DNA of 64,000 nucleotides from Metallyticus violacea (lineage: Eukaryota > Arthropoda > Insecta > Mantodea > Metallyticidae): the NCBI GenBank assembly GCA_030762175.1, contig CM060846.1:232749512-232813511 (forward strand), in the 5' to 3' direction. The stretch's first letter is position 1, and each line of letters starts with the position of its first letter. A program made the position numbers and the translations under genes. Under the pieces are notes generated by a model. The model saw only the letters and a list, made by a program, of their open reading frames with translations. It made no database searches and had not been told where the DNA came from. Shown here one piece after another: positions 1 to 10,729 of this stretch.

Positions 1-690
1 ACGACGTCGTGAAGGAGAGAAGCCCTGGTGCTGCGGCGATGTGACGAGAATCAGACGACACGGATGTCCAGCGTTGCCGACCGACGCCGACAATTAAAGA
101 AAACGGCGGGAGTCTTGTAGGAAAGGCCTAAGCGATGGAACTCACATCTGAGCATCAAACTGAGGAGCAGCAGAGACGGCCGAGCAACTAGCAGCCACTG
201 CAGGAGGTGGAGCAGGTACAGAGAACCCAGAAAACTTTGTTTATGAACAAATTATGTAAATTTCATGGCAGGTTGTATTCTAAATATTTTATTAGAAGTG
301 GTAATTAGGCTTTTCTGTTAATGTTTTTGAGAAACAGAAAAGTAGTTCAGGTGACAGAAAATAACGGGGAGGAAGATACCCAAGTAGAGGTTAATGATAA
401 GGAACAGGAAACTGGAATAGCCATACAGAATCCTCAGGGAATGGAGGAGAGACTAGCAGCCACGATGACCAGATTAATGCAGGAATTAAGAAATAGTCAG
501 CAGAAGCATAAATTACAATTTAGTAAAATGCTCTCAGATTGCATGCCGGAATTAAGAAATGGTCAGCTGTAGAGATTAGATATTAGTAAAATGTTCTCAG
601 TTCACATGCGTGCGGGTAATAAGAAAGGTCAGTAGGAGCTAAGGAGTGAGAAGCAAATAAGACCGAAAGCTAGTAAGCAGGCTCAATTTT
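1..690. repeat. Unclassified repeat-like region with 66-bp tandem repeat
   Basis: This stretch is noticeably purine-rich and less AT-rich than the rest at its start. At 482-635 there are two full copies and one partial copy of a 66-bp unit (482-547, 548-613, 614 onward). The unit is a multiple of three and lies in an open frame (321-572) rich in Glu and Gln. The frame is interrupted by TAG at the second unit. It could be a decayed gag-like region of a retroelement, but I see no recognisable domain, so the class is left open. Confidence 0.35.
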
Positions 691-1017
691 TATTTGATTT
701 ATTTATGGACGCTCTGTAACATTCAGGTCATCAGCGCCCCATTCAATTCAGGACGTGAAACGGCCGACAAATTCTCCTCAGAGGCCTCTTCTTTCAGGCT
801 TGAGGTTTTTACGTGCCGTAAATATACGACACGGGACCCACGGCTTTACTTCCCTTTCGAAGGAAGCCATACTTAGGATTTTTACGCCTTAAAAAAATCC
901 AAAGCCATACTTAGGATTTTTACGCCTTAAAAAAATCCATCGATCCTGGCCGGGTTCGAACCGCGACCTTGGGTTTAGAAGGCAAGTATGGTTACCACTA
1001 CACCACCAGGACCGACA
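691..1017 (-). repeat. SINE, Arg-tRNA-type family, full length
   Basis: On the minus strand the head reads as a tRNA-like block (A box with GTGGTGTAGTGGTAACC, loop CTTCTAA, B box GGTTCGAACC), followed by a ~200-bp body with TATTTACGGCACGTAAAA and ending in a CCATAAATAAA tail. The TCT-like anticodon loop suggests a tRNA-Arg(UCU) ancestor. The body carries a 38-bp tandem duplication (864-901 and 902-939). The other members at 26.5, 28.8, 44.9 and 51.8 kb align along the whole length. Confidence 0.88.
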
Positions 1018-1640
1018 AGTAGACTCAAGAATAGCCACCAAGAGTTAATCAATAAAGAACAAGAACGGGGGAGAAAGATTACTTAATAAAGAACAAGAAC
1101 TGGGGGGTGGGATTAAGTAACAATCATAAAGAACTGGAGAGAAAGTATCTAGCGATCAGAATGAATTAAAGAATAAACCGACACAGAGGCCAAAGGAGCT
1201 AGATAGTGAATTAATGGTTAATGGGGGGGGGGGGGGGGCTTAGCAAGGGATTAGAAGGAACGCGAGAGGGAAAATGCGGAGAATTCAGAAGTAGTCGGTA
1301 GGAGATTGTTCAGGATGACGGTAATAATCGGAAGGAGAAAGTGTTTCAGCAGACACAAGTGAGGGATGCAAACCAAGATTTTTCAGGGGCAGGGGCAAGC
1401 CACCAAAGCAGCGATAAAACAAACAGAAACCGTTTAGACAGGAAGCATGCAGTGATTCATATAGGTACAGAGTTTGAAGATTCATGAGTTCAGAGCCCAA
1501 CCGAGTGGCGAGGGATCGAGTGAACGGATCTGGGACAGGGGAGACCAACCCCGGCCATAGTTACCAGTCAGGTTCGCAGCGTCATATCCCAAACGGAATG
1601 TAAAAGGGAATCAGATAATTATGCTGACGATGTTAAGGGA
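1018..1640. other. Purine-rich unassigned stretch with G16 run
   Basis: No gene is recognised. It continues the purine-rich sequence of 1-690 after the SINE insertion, with short repeats such as AATAAAGAACAAGAAC at 1049 and 1086. A run of 16 G lies at 1223-1238. The minus-strand open frame here has no recognisable domain. Confidence 0.5.
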
Positions 1641-2450
1641 GTGCTTATATAATAAGTGTATATGTAACAGGAAAAAGAAATAAATTATATAAAAGAGAAT
1701 TAAATAATTACGATAATGGTGCTAAAGAAAGAATCTGATAGTGAAGTAGATAAATGTAACATGAGAATAAAATGAATTGTATGAAGACAAAGAATTACAT
1801 TTTTTAAATTAATAATGTTAAAGAGAGACTAAGATGTGAAAACTGATATAGATATAGCAGGGAAATAAATTAATCATGTAATAAGGAAGTATTAGACATT
1901 ATATGAATATTGCTAGAGACAGAGAAAGATATGAAAACTAATATAAATGTAACAGGGAAGCAAATGGTATTAAGAAAGAATAAGCTATGAAAGTAGATAG
2001 ATGTAACAGGGAAGATAAATGAATTGTTTGAAGGGATAGAATTAAAGAAAGAATAAGATATGAAGATTGATATAGATGTAGCAGGGAAATAAATTAATCA
2101 TGTAATAAGGAAGTATTAGATATTTATGTGAATGTTGCTAGAGATACAGCAAGATATAAAAACAAATATAAAATGTAACAGGGAAGTGTAATGGTATTAA
2201 AGAAAGTATTGTATCAATTATATTAAAGAAAGAGACATATAAAGATGGTCTAAAATAACAGAGGAAATGGAAGAATCATATAAAGAGAAATAATTAAATA
2301 ATTATGTTAACAATATTATAGCAAGAGCAAGTATGAAAATTTTAGGTAGATGTAACTGGGGAGATAAAGTAAACCAATTAGAAAAAGATAATAATGTTGA
2401 TAAGGTTAGAGAAAGAATTTAAAGATAAACGTAAGGTGTAACAATTGATG
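1641..2450. repeat. Degenerate minisatellite with ~224-bp higher-order period
   Basis: The motif TGTAACAGGGAAG or TGTAGCAGGGAAA recurs about every 70-80 bp, each time followed by AAT-rich sequence and AAGAAAGAAT. A longer block starting GGGAAATAAATTAATCATG appears at about 1859 and again at about 2083, a spacing of 224 bp, with the following ~90 bp also similar. That gives a higher-order unit of roughly three subunits. The copies are diverged, so this is an old array. Confidence 0.65.
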
Positions 2451-2725
2451 TAAATCTGGACAGTTGTATGTTTATCATTAGAAGATAACAGCCATATATG
2501 TGAGGAAGGTAATTGGTGACCGCAGACAGCCACAGGTACAGTGTCTTATAGTGGCCAGAGTTTAACAGAAGAAAGACCAGTGTTAAGTGATGTTTTCATT
2601 CTGAACTCAAGTGATGAAGCTCTCTCACTCCAACCAAGGTGTGGCATACTACAGAGCTAATAAAATAAAATGGTAAATAAATATTTTAGACAAAAGTTGT
2701 AACAATTTGGTATGTAAGTCATGTA

Positions 2726-3003
2726 AATAAGAAATTTGGGAATTTTAGAAAAGGCCCCATTTAATTTTATGTTTATTGTTTTGTACAGTGTAGTTGTAAA
2801 TCATATATAATGCTTTATTGAAAATAAAGTATGAACGTTCTGTAAACACCATACTTAGTATACTTAATAAGAAGTTAGGGAGATTAAGAAAATAACCATG
2901 TAATTTAAAGTTTCTTGTTGTAAAGTGTAATAATAAATCATATATATTGCTTGTTTGAAGACAAAGTATGGCCATTCTGTAAAAACCATATTCAGCGTAT
3001 AAT
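2726..3003. repeat. Two-copy 141-bp tandem duplication
   Basis: Unit 1 begins AATAAGAAATTTGGG at 2726 and unit 2 begins AATAAGAAGTTAGGG at 2867. Both contain AAATCATATATA and a TTCTGTAAA-ACCATA block in the same order. The copies are moderately diverged. Confidence 0.65.
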
Positions 3004-4704
3004 TAATACATATAAATTATCCATGACAATTCAAAGTATCTTAAACACTAATTAATGAAATTGAAAATGAAATGAAATTGTTAAAGGGTACTTTGAGAAT
3101 AATATATTAATTTTTAATATTCTGGCTTGTTCTAAACCATGTATTGATGAATCTACCAACAGGATTCGTAGCACGGCCAGATTAACTTAGTAACACTATG
3201 TTTGCCATTGTATGTTTAGTTTTCTTTCTTATTGTATATATTATGGTGTTTTATATATATATGGATGTTCCAGTAGCGCTAATAGATGTAGTTGAATTTG
3301 CTTGGAGCATTACATGAAGTGATGTTCTTTCCACTGTTGGGAAATAAATCCCTAGATGGGGACATTTATGACAGATCTTAACAACCCCACCTGTCCCAAA
3401 ACAAATAAATAAATGGTAATAATTATATAATGTTTTATATCATGCATTAGTGGTTAAGGAAAACAAAATGTAACAAGGAAATGTATGTTCATTTTGTAGG
3501 CTACATGGTTCTGTTTCATTTTAGCCTGAAGCGAAGGCTGCTAATTATAACAATAGCTAAGTGAAAGCAGGTGTGCAGTAGAAGTCAGAACAATAAGCTC
3601 TTTGTATTTTCACTTGCAGCAAATCCTCTCAAGATCATTACAAATTCCTCAGTAGCTGGTGGAGGTGCGTGAGTCGCTTCCTCACACCATGCAATAGTAT
3701 GTTTAAAAATCAACCTATTAAATAAAGTTTCGTAAAGTTAAAAGTGGGTGTGCATGGGTAAGTTGCAGCTTGCCAAAAATGTTTAAGAATTTCAAATCTC
3801 AGCAGCTGTGGGAGCTATCATGAGGACCCTGATGAGTTTCGAGGACCACGTGGGGACATTTTGAAGATGGTATAAAAGGGGAAACTTCCTAATGATGGCA
3901 TGCAGTTTTCGGCTTTAGTCCAGGTAATAGACACATTTTTTAGATTTCTAGTTCGAGCAGAGTACACATTATTATTTGCCAGCTTGGGCAGTGTACGCAG
4001 ACTTACATTTCGGTTCACGAATTCTAGGACTTTGAATAATGGACAGTGTAGGCAGCTGGACTTCAACCCAGTTCTCTGCAATTCAATTATATAGTTGACG
4101 AGAGTCGCAATAGTTTTATGATGATTACTCACAGTGTCACTCTTCAATTCAGGCAGTGTACACTTTCTTACAATCTCGTGTTCAGGCAGCAAACTAACTT
4201 CGCTGCAAATAGCAGTAAACCAGGTGGCCGTCCAAAAACTTCAACTGAAATAAATGCTTCCAGGTTGGTTTTAAATGAAGAAGTGCTTTCTAATTTGCAT
4301 CATCTTCTCCACCTCCATTCTCCTGTGGCCACGAGAGCAAGAAAAGGCAACTTTGAGCCCCTGAGAAACCCAGGGTACAAAGTGGGACCCTCGGGTAGAT
4401 GTTTTACAAGAAATACTTTCATGGAAGTAGTTGCAGCCAACAATTAATAATCCTAATTTGAGTACCATGGAATTAGTGCTGCCCTGCGAGCCTTTCATGT
4501 AAAAATAAACCACTTCAATGTGTGCAGTGGACCGATAAAGTTTGTGTACCATTGGCTTTAGCCATTCACCAAATAGTATGTGCTTTCAACAACTGTACAT
4601 TGTGTGTATGCATTAAATAAAGTACACATTACTATTTTTGGTCTTTATAGCTCCATACATTTTTAATAACCTTTAAAGCCTGTTTTAATTTCGGTGACTT
4701 TAAA
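3004..4704. other. No recognised gene; ORF-rich patch at 3.8-4.55 kb
   Basis: 3.0-3.75 kb is AT-rich with nothing recognised. 3.78-4.55 kb is less AT-rich and has overlapping open frames on both strands (124 codons minus at 3818-4192, 109 codons plus at 4118-4447, 93 codons minus at 4271-4552). None shows a familiar motif, and they overlap one another in antisense, so they are not called as genes. It could be an unlabelled repeat or UTR. Confidence 0.4.
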
Positions 4705-4885
4705 GGCAGTGGAAACTAAATGATATGATAAATTGGAGAAGAAATTTTGGGAAGGAAGCTTTTTAGACCTAAGTTTATGGTACCACTCAGGCATTTGTCA
4801 AAGATGAAAAGTGAAGAATACCTGGAAATACCTCAGTAAGGAAGAAGGGTCCTTGTAGGATTAAAACCACAGACTTTTCTATTGC
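4705..4885 (-). repeat. SINE, Leu/Ser-tRNA-type family, diverged partial
   Basis: Recognised from the body blocks in the family's order: GATATGATAAATTGG, GGAAGGAAGC, AGACCTAAGTTTATGGTACC, then a CTCAGTAAGGAAG-like stretch and a decayed B box (GGATTAAAACCACAGAC). The A-box end is lost. It is among the most diverged copies in the window. Confidence 0.65.
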
Positions 4886-6091
4886 TCTATATTTTCCAAA
4901 ACTGTAAAAAGTAATGAGCAAGTGTTGTGCTAAAAGAAACAGAGGGGAAGGGGAGTATGATTATCATTTGGATACACTATATATCTCTCCTGCACCTTCT
5001 TTTAAATGAAAATAGATTTTCCTGCAGTATAAGGACTTACAAGTGAACAGTTGGCACCTAAGGTAGAACCTGGGTTATTGGTTTTGCATCAATGTACTGG
5101 AGGGAAATCTACCTTCATTTAAAAGACATCACATATAGGGCCACCTGGTATGGAACATGAAGTTTCCATAAAAAAGGAAATAATAAAGAATATATAATGT
5201 TTACTTTAATAGCAAGGTAGGGTTCTAAGAACAAATCAATTGGAACAAGAGTTGCCACAAATTTGTAAACATTAGCAACAATATCAGGTTATGAACTCAA
5301 CTGCTTTTTTGGGCAGGCAAGAGAATAAATAGGTGACAGACTGGAGATCCAGTCCATGGATAAAAATATATTGTTTCAACCCTATAAGATAAAAATAGTC
5401 ATACATTTTATTTGCAGAATTTGAAAAGTAATTACAGTTCAACACAAAGAAAAGTGCAAGTTCAGAGTTCAGTTATTGTGTTTAAGACTATGTTTCAAAG
5501 ATGAAATTACCACATTAAAACATCAAATGAACATGATTTGCCTATATGAAAAACAAAAATAAAAGTTTAGTCTGATTATTACAACGAGCACAAAATGCTA
5601 CTGATGAAATTTTAAAAGTAGTAAGCCAAATAAGAGTACATAAAAATTGACAAGTTGTTTGCAACAAAAGACAAATGATTTAAGAGAGAAGATAAGTGCA
5701 AAACATTAATGCAGAAGTTTAAAGCAGCAGCCTAGTATCATCTACTTAAGATATGCTGAGATTGCATACTTAAATTGGATAAGAGGAGATGTTTGTAATT
5801 ACGTAGCACACCTTAAGTCTCTGTAATGACATTAAATGCTTCAATGCACATTTTGTCTGCTGTACCACTATTTTCTTTTTGATTCCATGCATGAATATAA
5901 GTGCTTTCTTACAAACATTAAACTGACTAATTCTATTATCAGCCACATTCCTAAATTGTATTTAAATGTTACTTCATTAAAGGTTTTTTCCTTCTCTTTT
6001 CTATTGTGACATTATGCTATGGGGTATCAGGCTATCTTAAATATGAATGCTATTCATCCATGCTAGTCATAAGATTAAAATTCTTAAATAT
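4886..6091. other. AT-rich stretch, nothing recognised
   Basis: No ORF of note, no repeat family and no splice-flanked coding block was seen in this interval. Confidence 0.5.
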
Positions 6092-6105
6092 TGAGTTACA
6101 GTGAT

Positions 6106-6384
6106 TATTTTAATGGTGTTTCTATGCCCATTTTTACTACTGTGGCATCACAGGTGGTGAACACTGGTGATACATGAAATGAATTGATAAATTGGGAAAG
6201 GATTTTTTAAGGAAGGAAAAGTTCCAGACCTAAGTTTAGGGTACCTTCCCGGCATTTGCCAGTTATGAAGACTGAGGAAAACTTGGATAAAACCTCAGTC
6301 AGGTAGGCCGGTCCTGATGGAATTCGAACCCCAGACCTCCTGCTCATGAGTCCATGCCTTAACAACCTTGGTCACCCATGGCGG
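6106..6384 (-). repeat. SINE, Leu/Ser-tRNA-type family, full length with TSD
   Basis: On the minus strand the tRNA-like head has an A box related to TGGCCGAGGTCGTTAAGGCG and a B box GGGTTCGAAT, followed by the family body (CCTAAACTTAGG, CTTCCTTAAAAA, TTTCATGTATCA). A perfect 14-bp target-site duplication, TGAGTTACAGTGAT, flanks it at 6092-6105 and 6385-6398. This indicates LINE-type target-primed insertion. Confidence 0.92.
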
Positions 6385-6563
6385 TGAGTTACAGTGATAT
6401 CTGGTTTTACTTCAATACATTTAATTCAATAGTTGCTCCTGGAAAATGGTATATCTGTCATCCTATCCTATTTTTTCTTTTTTGAACTCCTTTTCAGTTA
6501 CAAATTCACTGCACATTCACCCTTTTTACCTATTACTAATGACAACCACTAAAGGGAAAAAAA

Positions 6564-6576
6564 ATAATAAATAGTA

Positions 6577-6633
<57 letters not shown>
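6564..6633. repeat. (AAT)n microsatellite
   Basis: About 70 bases of AAT/TAA units, with slightly imperfect repeats at the left edge. Confidence 0.95.
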
Positions 6634-7149
6634 TATTTGCTAGGTAACCCCTTTTTACAATCACTATCTGCTGACAAATTCAGGTTCTAGATAATAAAAT
6701 ATAAAGGCTGAAATATGTCCCCCTTTCTGAACTCTTCCAAACTGATAAGTTTATTTAAAACCACCCAGTTTTAACGGTTCAAATGCATAAAAAGCTGTAA
6801 AAATGGACTTAAAACCTTGATACTCCTATCCTTCATGTGTTAAGCAGGAGAGTGATATCTAGCCTCAAACCAATAACTGAAATAAAACATAAGATCCTAT
6901 TATTACTAAAGAGAGATATCTGAAAAAATGATGAGTTCAGGACAGAAAATGAGAACCTGAAAAAAGAAATACTATAGAAGAGAAATAATAAGTATGCCCA
7001 TACACAATATTAAAAATGTTTAGTTCCAGAATAAATACAAAAGTGAACTAGAATGTAGCTCCTAGATAGAATAGATAGTGTACTTAAGAAAGTTAACAGA
7101 GCAGAAGTAAGTAGCCATACAACTTAAAAGGTTCACAATACTATGCAAT

Positions 7150-7480
7150 AGAAACAAATTCAAGTGGGTGAATCTTAACTTAAGTTCTGCATCCAGGAAA
7201 ATAAAGGAAGAAGCTGTAATAATGGGTGAATTGATCTTGAAGGATGTTAGTGTGAAGAATCCTCAGGTTTGGGTCTATAGGGGCATCAGAGTATCCAAAT
7301 TAGCAAAAAAAGTGCAACATGAGCAAGCCAGAATTACTGCCTCCAATATGGCTGATACAAATATAATAGTGTTACATATGGGAGCAAATAATATAGCACA
7401 AATAACCTGGATGAAATGATGACTGAGGTACAACAGACTTGACAAAAGTGTGATTTCCAAAAATATTTGTAGCGAATAAA
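7150..7480 (+). pseudogene. LINE ORF1 fragment, esterase (SGNH)-like
   Basis: An 83-codon frame (7168-7419) contains VYRGIRVSKLAKKV and then TNIIVLHMGANNIAQ. This resembles the CYPGIRV...IVVLHVGTNNI pattern of the SGNH-hydrolase/esterase domain found in ORF1 of CR1-like LINEs. The GDS nucleophile block upstream is not intact (VIMGELILKDVSV stands in its place), and MMTEVQQT follows after a frameshift. It is a short relic, and the assignment rests on motif similarity only. Confidence 0.45.
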
Positions 7481-7550
7481 CAAATATGAGGTGTCATAAA
7501 ATTTACTGGAACCTGTTACATTTTGGGTGTTTATAAACGATTTTCCAATA

Positions 7551-8307
7551 TACGAGGGCCATCCAGAAAGTAAGTCCCAATGGAGATGGAACCACTTGTC
7601 GGATAGGAATGCGCATGCGCAGGAGTAGAGAGGAAGTATGTGGGAATAATGCAGTAAAGTTTCAGCCTTGTGACGGCCGTGGTTACCGCGCTGTGCTAGG
7701 AGAAAATGGCTGCTCTGATATTGTCTCCCGCCAACTGCGAGGTTCGTGCAGTCATCCGAGGTTTGCTTGCTCAAAAGCAAAGTCCAGCAGAGATCCATCG
7801 CCAATTGTGTCAAGTGTATGGACACGACCTTATGGTAAGACGATGGTGCAGGCAGTTCACTGAAGGACGAACCAATATTCACGACGACAACCGTAGTGGC
7901 CGACCGTCCCTGGTGACGGCAGAAGTGTTGGAAAGTGTGCGGCAAGCAATTGAGCAGAACCGGCGCTTCACAATTTCAGAACTCTCTTGTCAATTCCCCA
8001 GATGTCTCGCTCCCTTGTGCACGAAATTGTCTCCCGGAAGCTTGACACAATTGGCGATGGATCTCTGCTGGACTTTGCTTTTGAGCGTGCAAACCTCGGA
8101 TGACTGCACGAACTTCGCAGTTGGCGGGAGACAATATCAGAGCAGCCATTTTCTCCTAGCACAGCGCGGTAACCACGGCCGTCACAAGGCTGAAATTTTA
8201 CTGCATTATTACCACATACTTCCTCTCTATTCCTGCGCATGGGCATTCATATCCGACTAGCGGTGCCATCTTTAGGCGCGATTGGGATTTACTTTCTGGA
8301 TGCCGTA
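7551..8307 (+). mobile_element. Mariner-derived fold-back element with ~265-bp inverted arms
   Basis: Left arm 7551-7814 and right arm 8041-8307 are inverted copies. Over their inner ~200 bp they differ at only a handful of positions. Both outer ends read TACG..CCATCCAGAAAGTAA, a Tc1/mariner-type terminus with TA at the boundary. The spacer (7815-8040) plus left arm encode the N-terminal helix-turn-helix half of a mariner-family transposase. The frame 7706-8211 contains CEVRAVIRGLLAQKQSPAEI, then HRQLCQVYGHDLMVRRWCRQ and GRTNIHDDNRSGRPS. The catalytic half is absent because the second arm replaces it, so it cannot move on its own. Transcription through it would give a hairpin RNA whose stem includes 5' transposase sequence. 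Confidence 0.85.
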
Positions 8308-8482
8308 ATATATACCCATTCTATATGTTTGCAAATTGCACAAATATTATAATGAACAGAGAGGAAGATGTAGATTATACAACTAAGTAAATATACTTTC
8401 AGTCTATTGAAACAGTTTTCTTATAAGCAAGCAAGAATAAGCTTTTGTATGACGTTACAAAACAGCAATACCTCAAAAGAGA

Positions 8483-8764
8483 ATATTTTTAATAGTGTTT
8501 AATGCACATTTTAACTGCTGAGGTATCATAGGCTGTGGACAATGGTGATACATGAAATGAAACTATAAATTGGGAAAGGAATTTTTTTAAAGGAAGGAAG
8601 CATTTCAGGCCTAAGTTTAGGGGACCTCTCTGGTATTTGCCATTTATGAGACTGAGGAAAACCTGGAAAGAATCCCAGTCAGGGAGGAAGGTTCTGGTGG
8701 AAATCAAATTCGAAACCTCCAGCTCAAGAGCCCTTGCTTTATCGATCTCAGCCTCTGTGGCAGT
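8483..8764 (-). repeat. SINE, Leu/Ser-tRNA-type family, full length
   Basis: It has the complete body and a decayed head on the minus strand. A short direct repeat, AAAAGAGA, flanks it (8475-8482 and 8765-8772). The B box is damaged by a small duplication (ATCAAATTCGAAACC). Confidence 0.85.
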
Positions 8765-8833
8765 AAAAGAGAGTTAAGATAAATCTGACTAATAAATAGA
8801 TTACACCCCAGATAAAAGAATTGGGTGAATTGA

Positions 8834-8863
8834 TTTGATTTATTTATGGATACTCTTTAAAAT
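8834..8863 (-). repeat. Arg-type SINE tail fragment
   Basis: The sequence TTGATTTATTTATGGATACTC matches only the 3' tail of the Arg-type SINE seen at 694-720. No head or body follows, so this is a 30-bp scrap. Confidence 0.5.
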
Positions 8864-9180
8864 TGGGTGAAAGGATAGTTTCTCAACATATAATCAAAAA
8901 TGTTTTAGAAAATCTCAAATTATATTATTGGCAATATAAGAAATAACATAACAAAACTTACAATGAAGTAAAAAATTTATTAATGATCAAATAATAAACT
9001 ATTCTAACAACCAGTTAAAAGCCATGTGGGAAACTGTTAAAAAAGAATTAAGTTTTAAGAATATTACAATTAAAAAATATGATATATATGTGGTTCCTAA
9101 CAAAGCAAACATTTTAAATATGTGCCAGTGATGATTAGAGTATACATCTTCAGAAATATAAGTATAATGCATGCACATTG
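8864..9180. other. AT-rich stretch, nothing recognised
   Basis: No feature was seen between the SINE scrap and the hAT relic. Confidence 0.5.
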
Positions 9181-9184
9181 CAGG

Positions 9185-10330
9185 ATTTTATTCTAAAAGA
9201 AGAGTCATTTTGAAGTTCAAGCAGCTCCATTTGTATTGGTTGGTATGATGCAGCATTGACAATGAATGATTTCCACTAAAGAAGACTTCAGGTGATGAAA
9301 ATCACTAAATTTCTCTTTAAACCCATTTCACAACATGGCTAGTTTTGTAGTATATGATTCAAGAGGCAAAGAGTTGGACTCAGTCAGATATGCAAAACGA
9401 GTTCAATCATTTTCAATGGGTTGTACTTCCCAAAGTTTGATCTTGGCTACAAAAGCTTTGATATGATCAAACAGTGTGTGCACTAGCTGATTTTTGAATT
9501 ACAGCTGTATATTTAGGTCATTCAAATGCAACAAGATGTACGTAACAAAGGCAAAATCTGTCATCCTCTTTGGACATTGAGTGCCACAATCAGTTTCCCC
9601 TTACTTTGTATGAACTACTCTAATTTGGTTCTCAAGTCAAAGACTCTTTTAAGAACATTCTTTCTGCTCAACCAACAACAAATTTTATTTTAATAAAGCA
9701 CATCACTGTGATCTTTTTTTTTTTTTTTTTTTTTTTTTTTGAATTCATGAGTCAATCTTCTTGCCATAAATAAGCTGACAGTCGACTTGAATGACTTTCT
9801 CAAATCCAGTTTGTACAAACATTCCTTCTTTCCCATCATAGCAAGGGAACTATGAGTTATCATACCTTGAAGACTAGTTAAACTGAGATCAAAATGCTGA
9901 AGCATTTTCTGTACGACCTGAAGAATATCAGCGTCTTTTATCATTCCCTTCATTGGTACAATTATTGGCACTTTTATCACACAGTACTGTTGATCAATGC
10001 CAAGGATAAAGTTAGCCAGTTGTGCTGTACCTTTAACATCCATAATGTTATTTAATGCACGTAAATATTGTGTCAATTCAGATAACTTATTAATTTTTTT
10101 TACAGTTACCTCAATATCAAGTTCTGTGACACACCATGCAACAGTTACCCCAGACAAACACAATTTTTAAGCACTTCTTTATTATCTGGGGAAAGAAATT
10201 CCACAGCAGCAATGAGACAGTTTTTCCCAAACTCACCCTCCATGAATACTTTTAGTTTTCTTGAAGTTTTTTTCAGCTTTACATAAATATGACTCTTACT
10301 TGATCTCTGACCTTATCCTTTATAACAAAC
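9185..10330 (-). pseudogene. hAT transposase relic, GTF2IRD2-like type
   Basis: On the minus strand, EGEFGKNCLIAAVEF (near 10250) opens a frame that continues after a shift into a 157-codon ORF (9690-10163). That ORF carries KGTAQLANFILGIDQQY, VPMKGMIKDADIL and a Leu-rich block, the order seen in hAT transposases related to the GTF2IRD2 C-terminus. Downstream, interrupted pieces WLSRKNVLKRVFDLRTKLE and later IQMELLELQND match the following parts of the same family. Frameshifts and stops separate the pieces, and a run of 27 T (9714-9740) inserts a polylysine tract. The C-terminal dimerisation block is not visible. It is dead. Confidence 0.72.
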
Positions 10331-10729
10331 TAGCATTTTAAATCACTTTCAAGGCTGTTTTCTTTGTGGACTCAATGCTGCCCTTTAAGATGATCAAAAT
10401 TAAATTCATGCTTTGCCAACAATGTGACTTTATATTGTATTCTTTTGATACTGTTTGTAACTCATGGCAAATTAAACAACTGGCTTAGCATTAATTGACA
10501 CAAAAAACAAAGTAGTTGAACTTCAAATAATAATATTACACAAATGGTCCGACTTATGACTTTTAATTGTAGATGCTATCGTAATGCCAAGTGAGGCTTT
10601 GATTATTCATAGTAATTATCCACTGAATATGTCTCATATTAATGACAAAAACTCTGGCAATATAAAACAATAATAGTTGTGGACATGACAAAAATGCTTG
10701 TGTCTATAGCCAGGTGTTTGTTCATTAAG
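10331..10729. other. AT-rich stretch, nothing recognised
   Basis: No feature was seen. Confidence 0.5.

Noticed and set aside
3818..4552. Overlapping 124-, 109- and 93-codon open frames as a host gene.
   Set aside because: They overlap in antisense, have no recognisable domain, no consistent splice sites and no start context; composition alone is not enough.
7334..7945. A 203-codon minus-strand frame, the longest in the window.
   Set aside because: It is the antisense of the mariner fold-back and its flank; the sense frame carries the transposase motifs.
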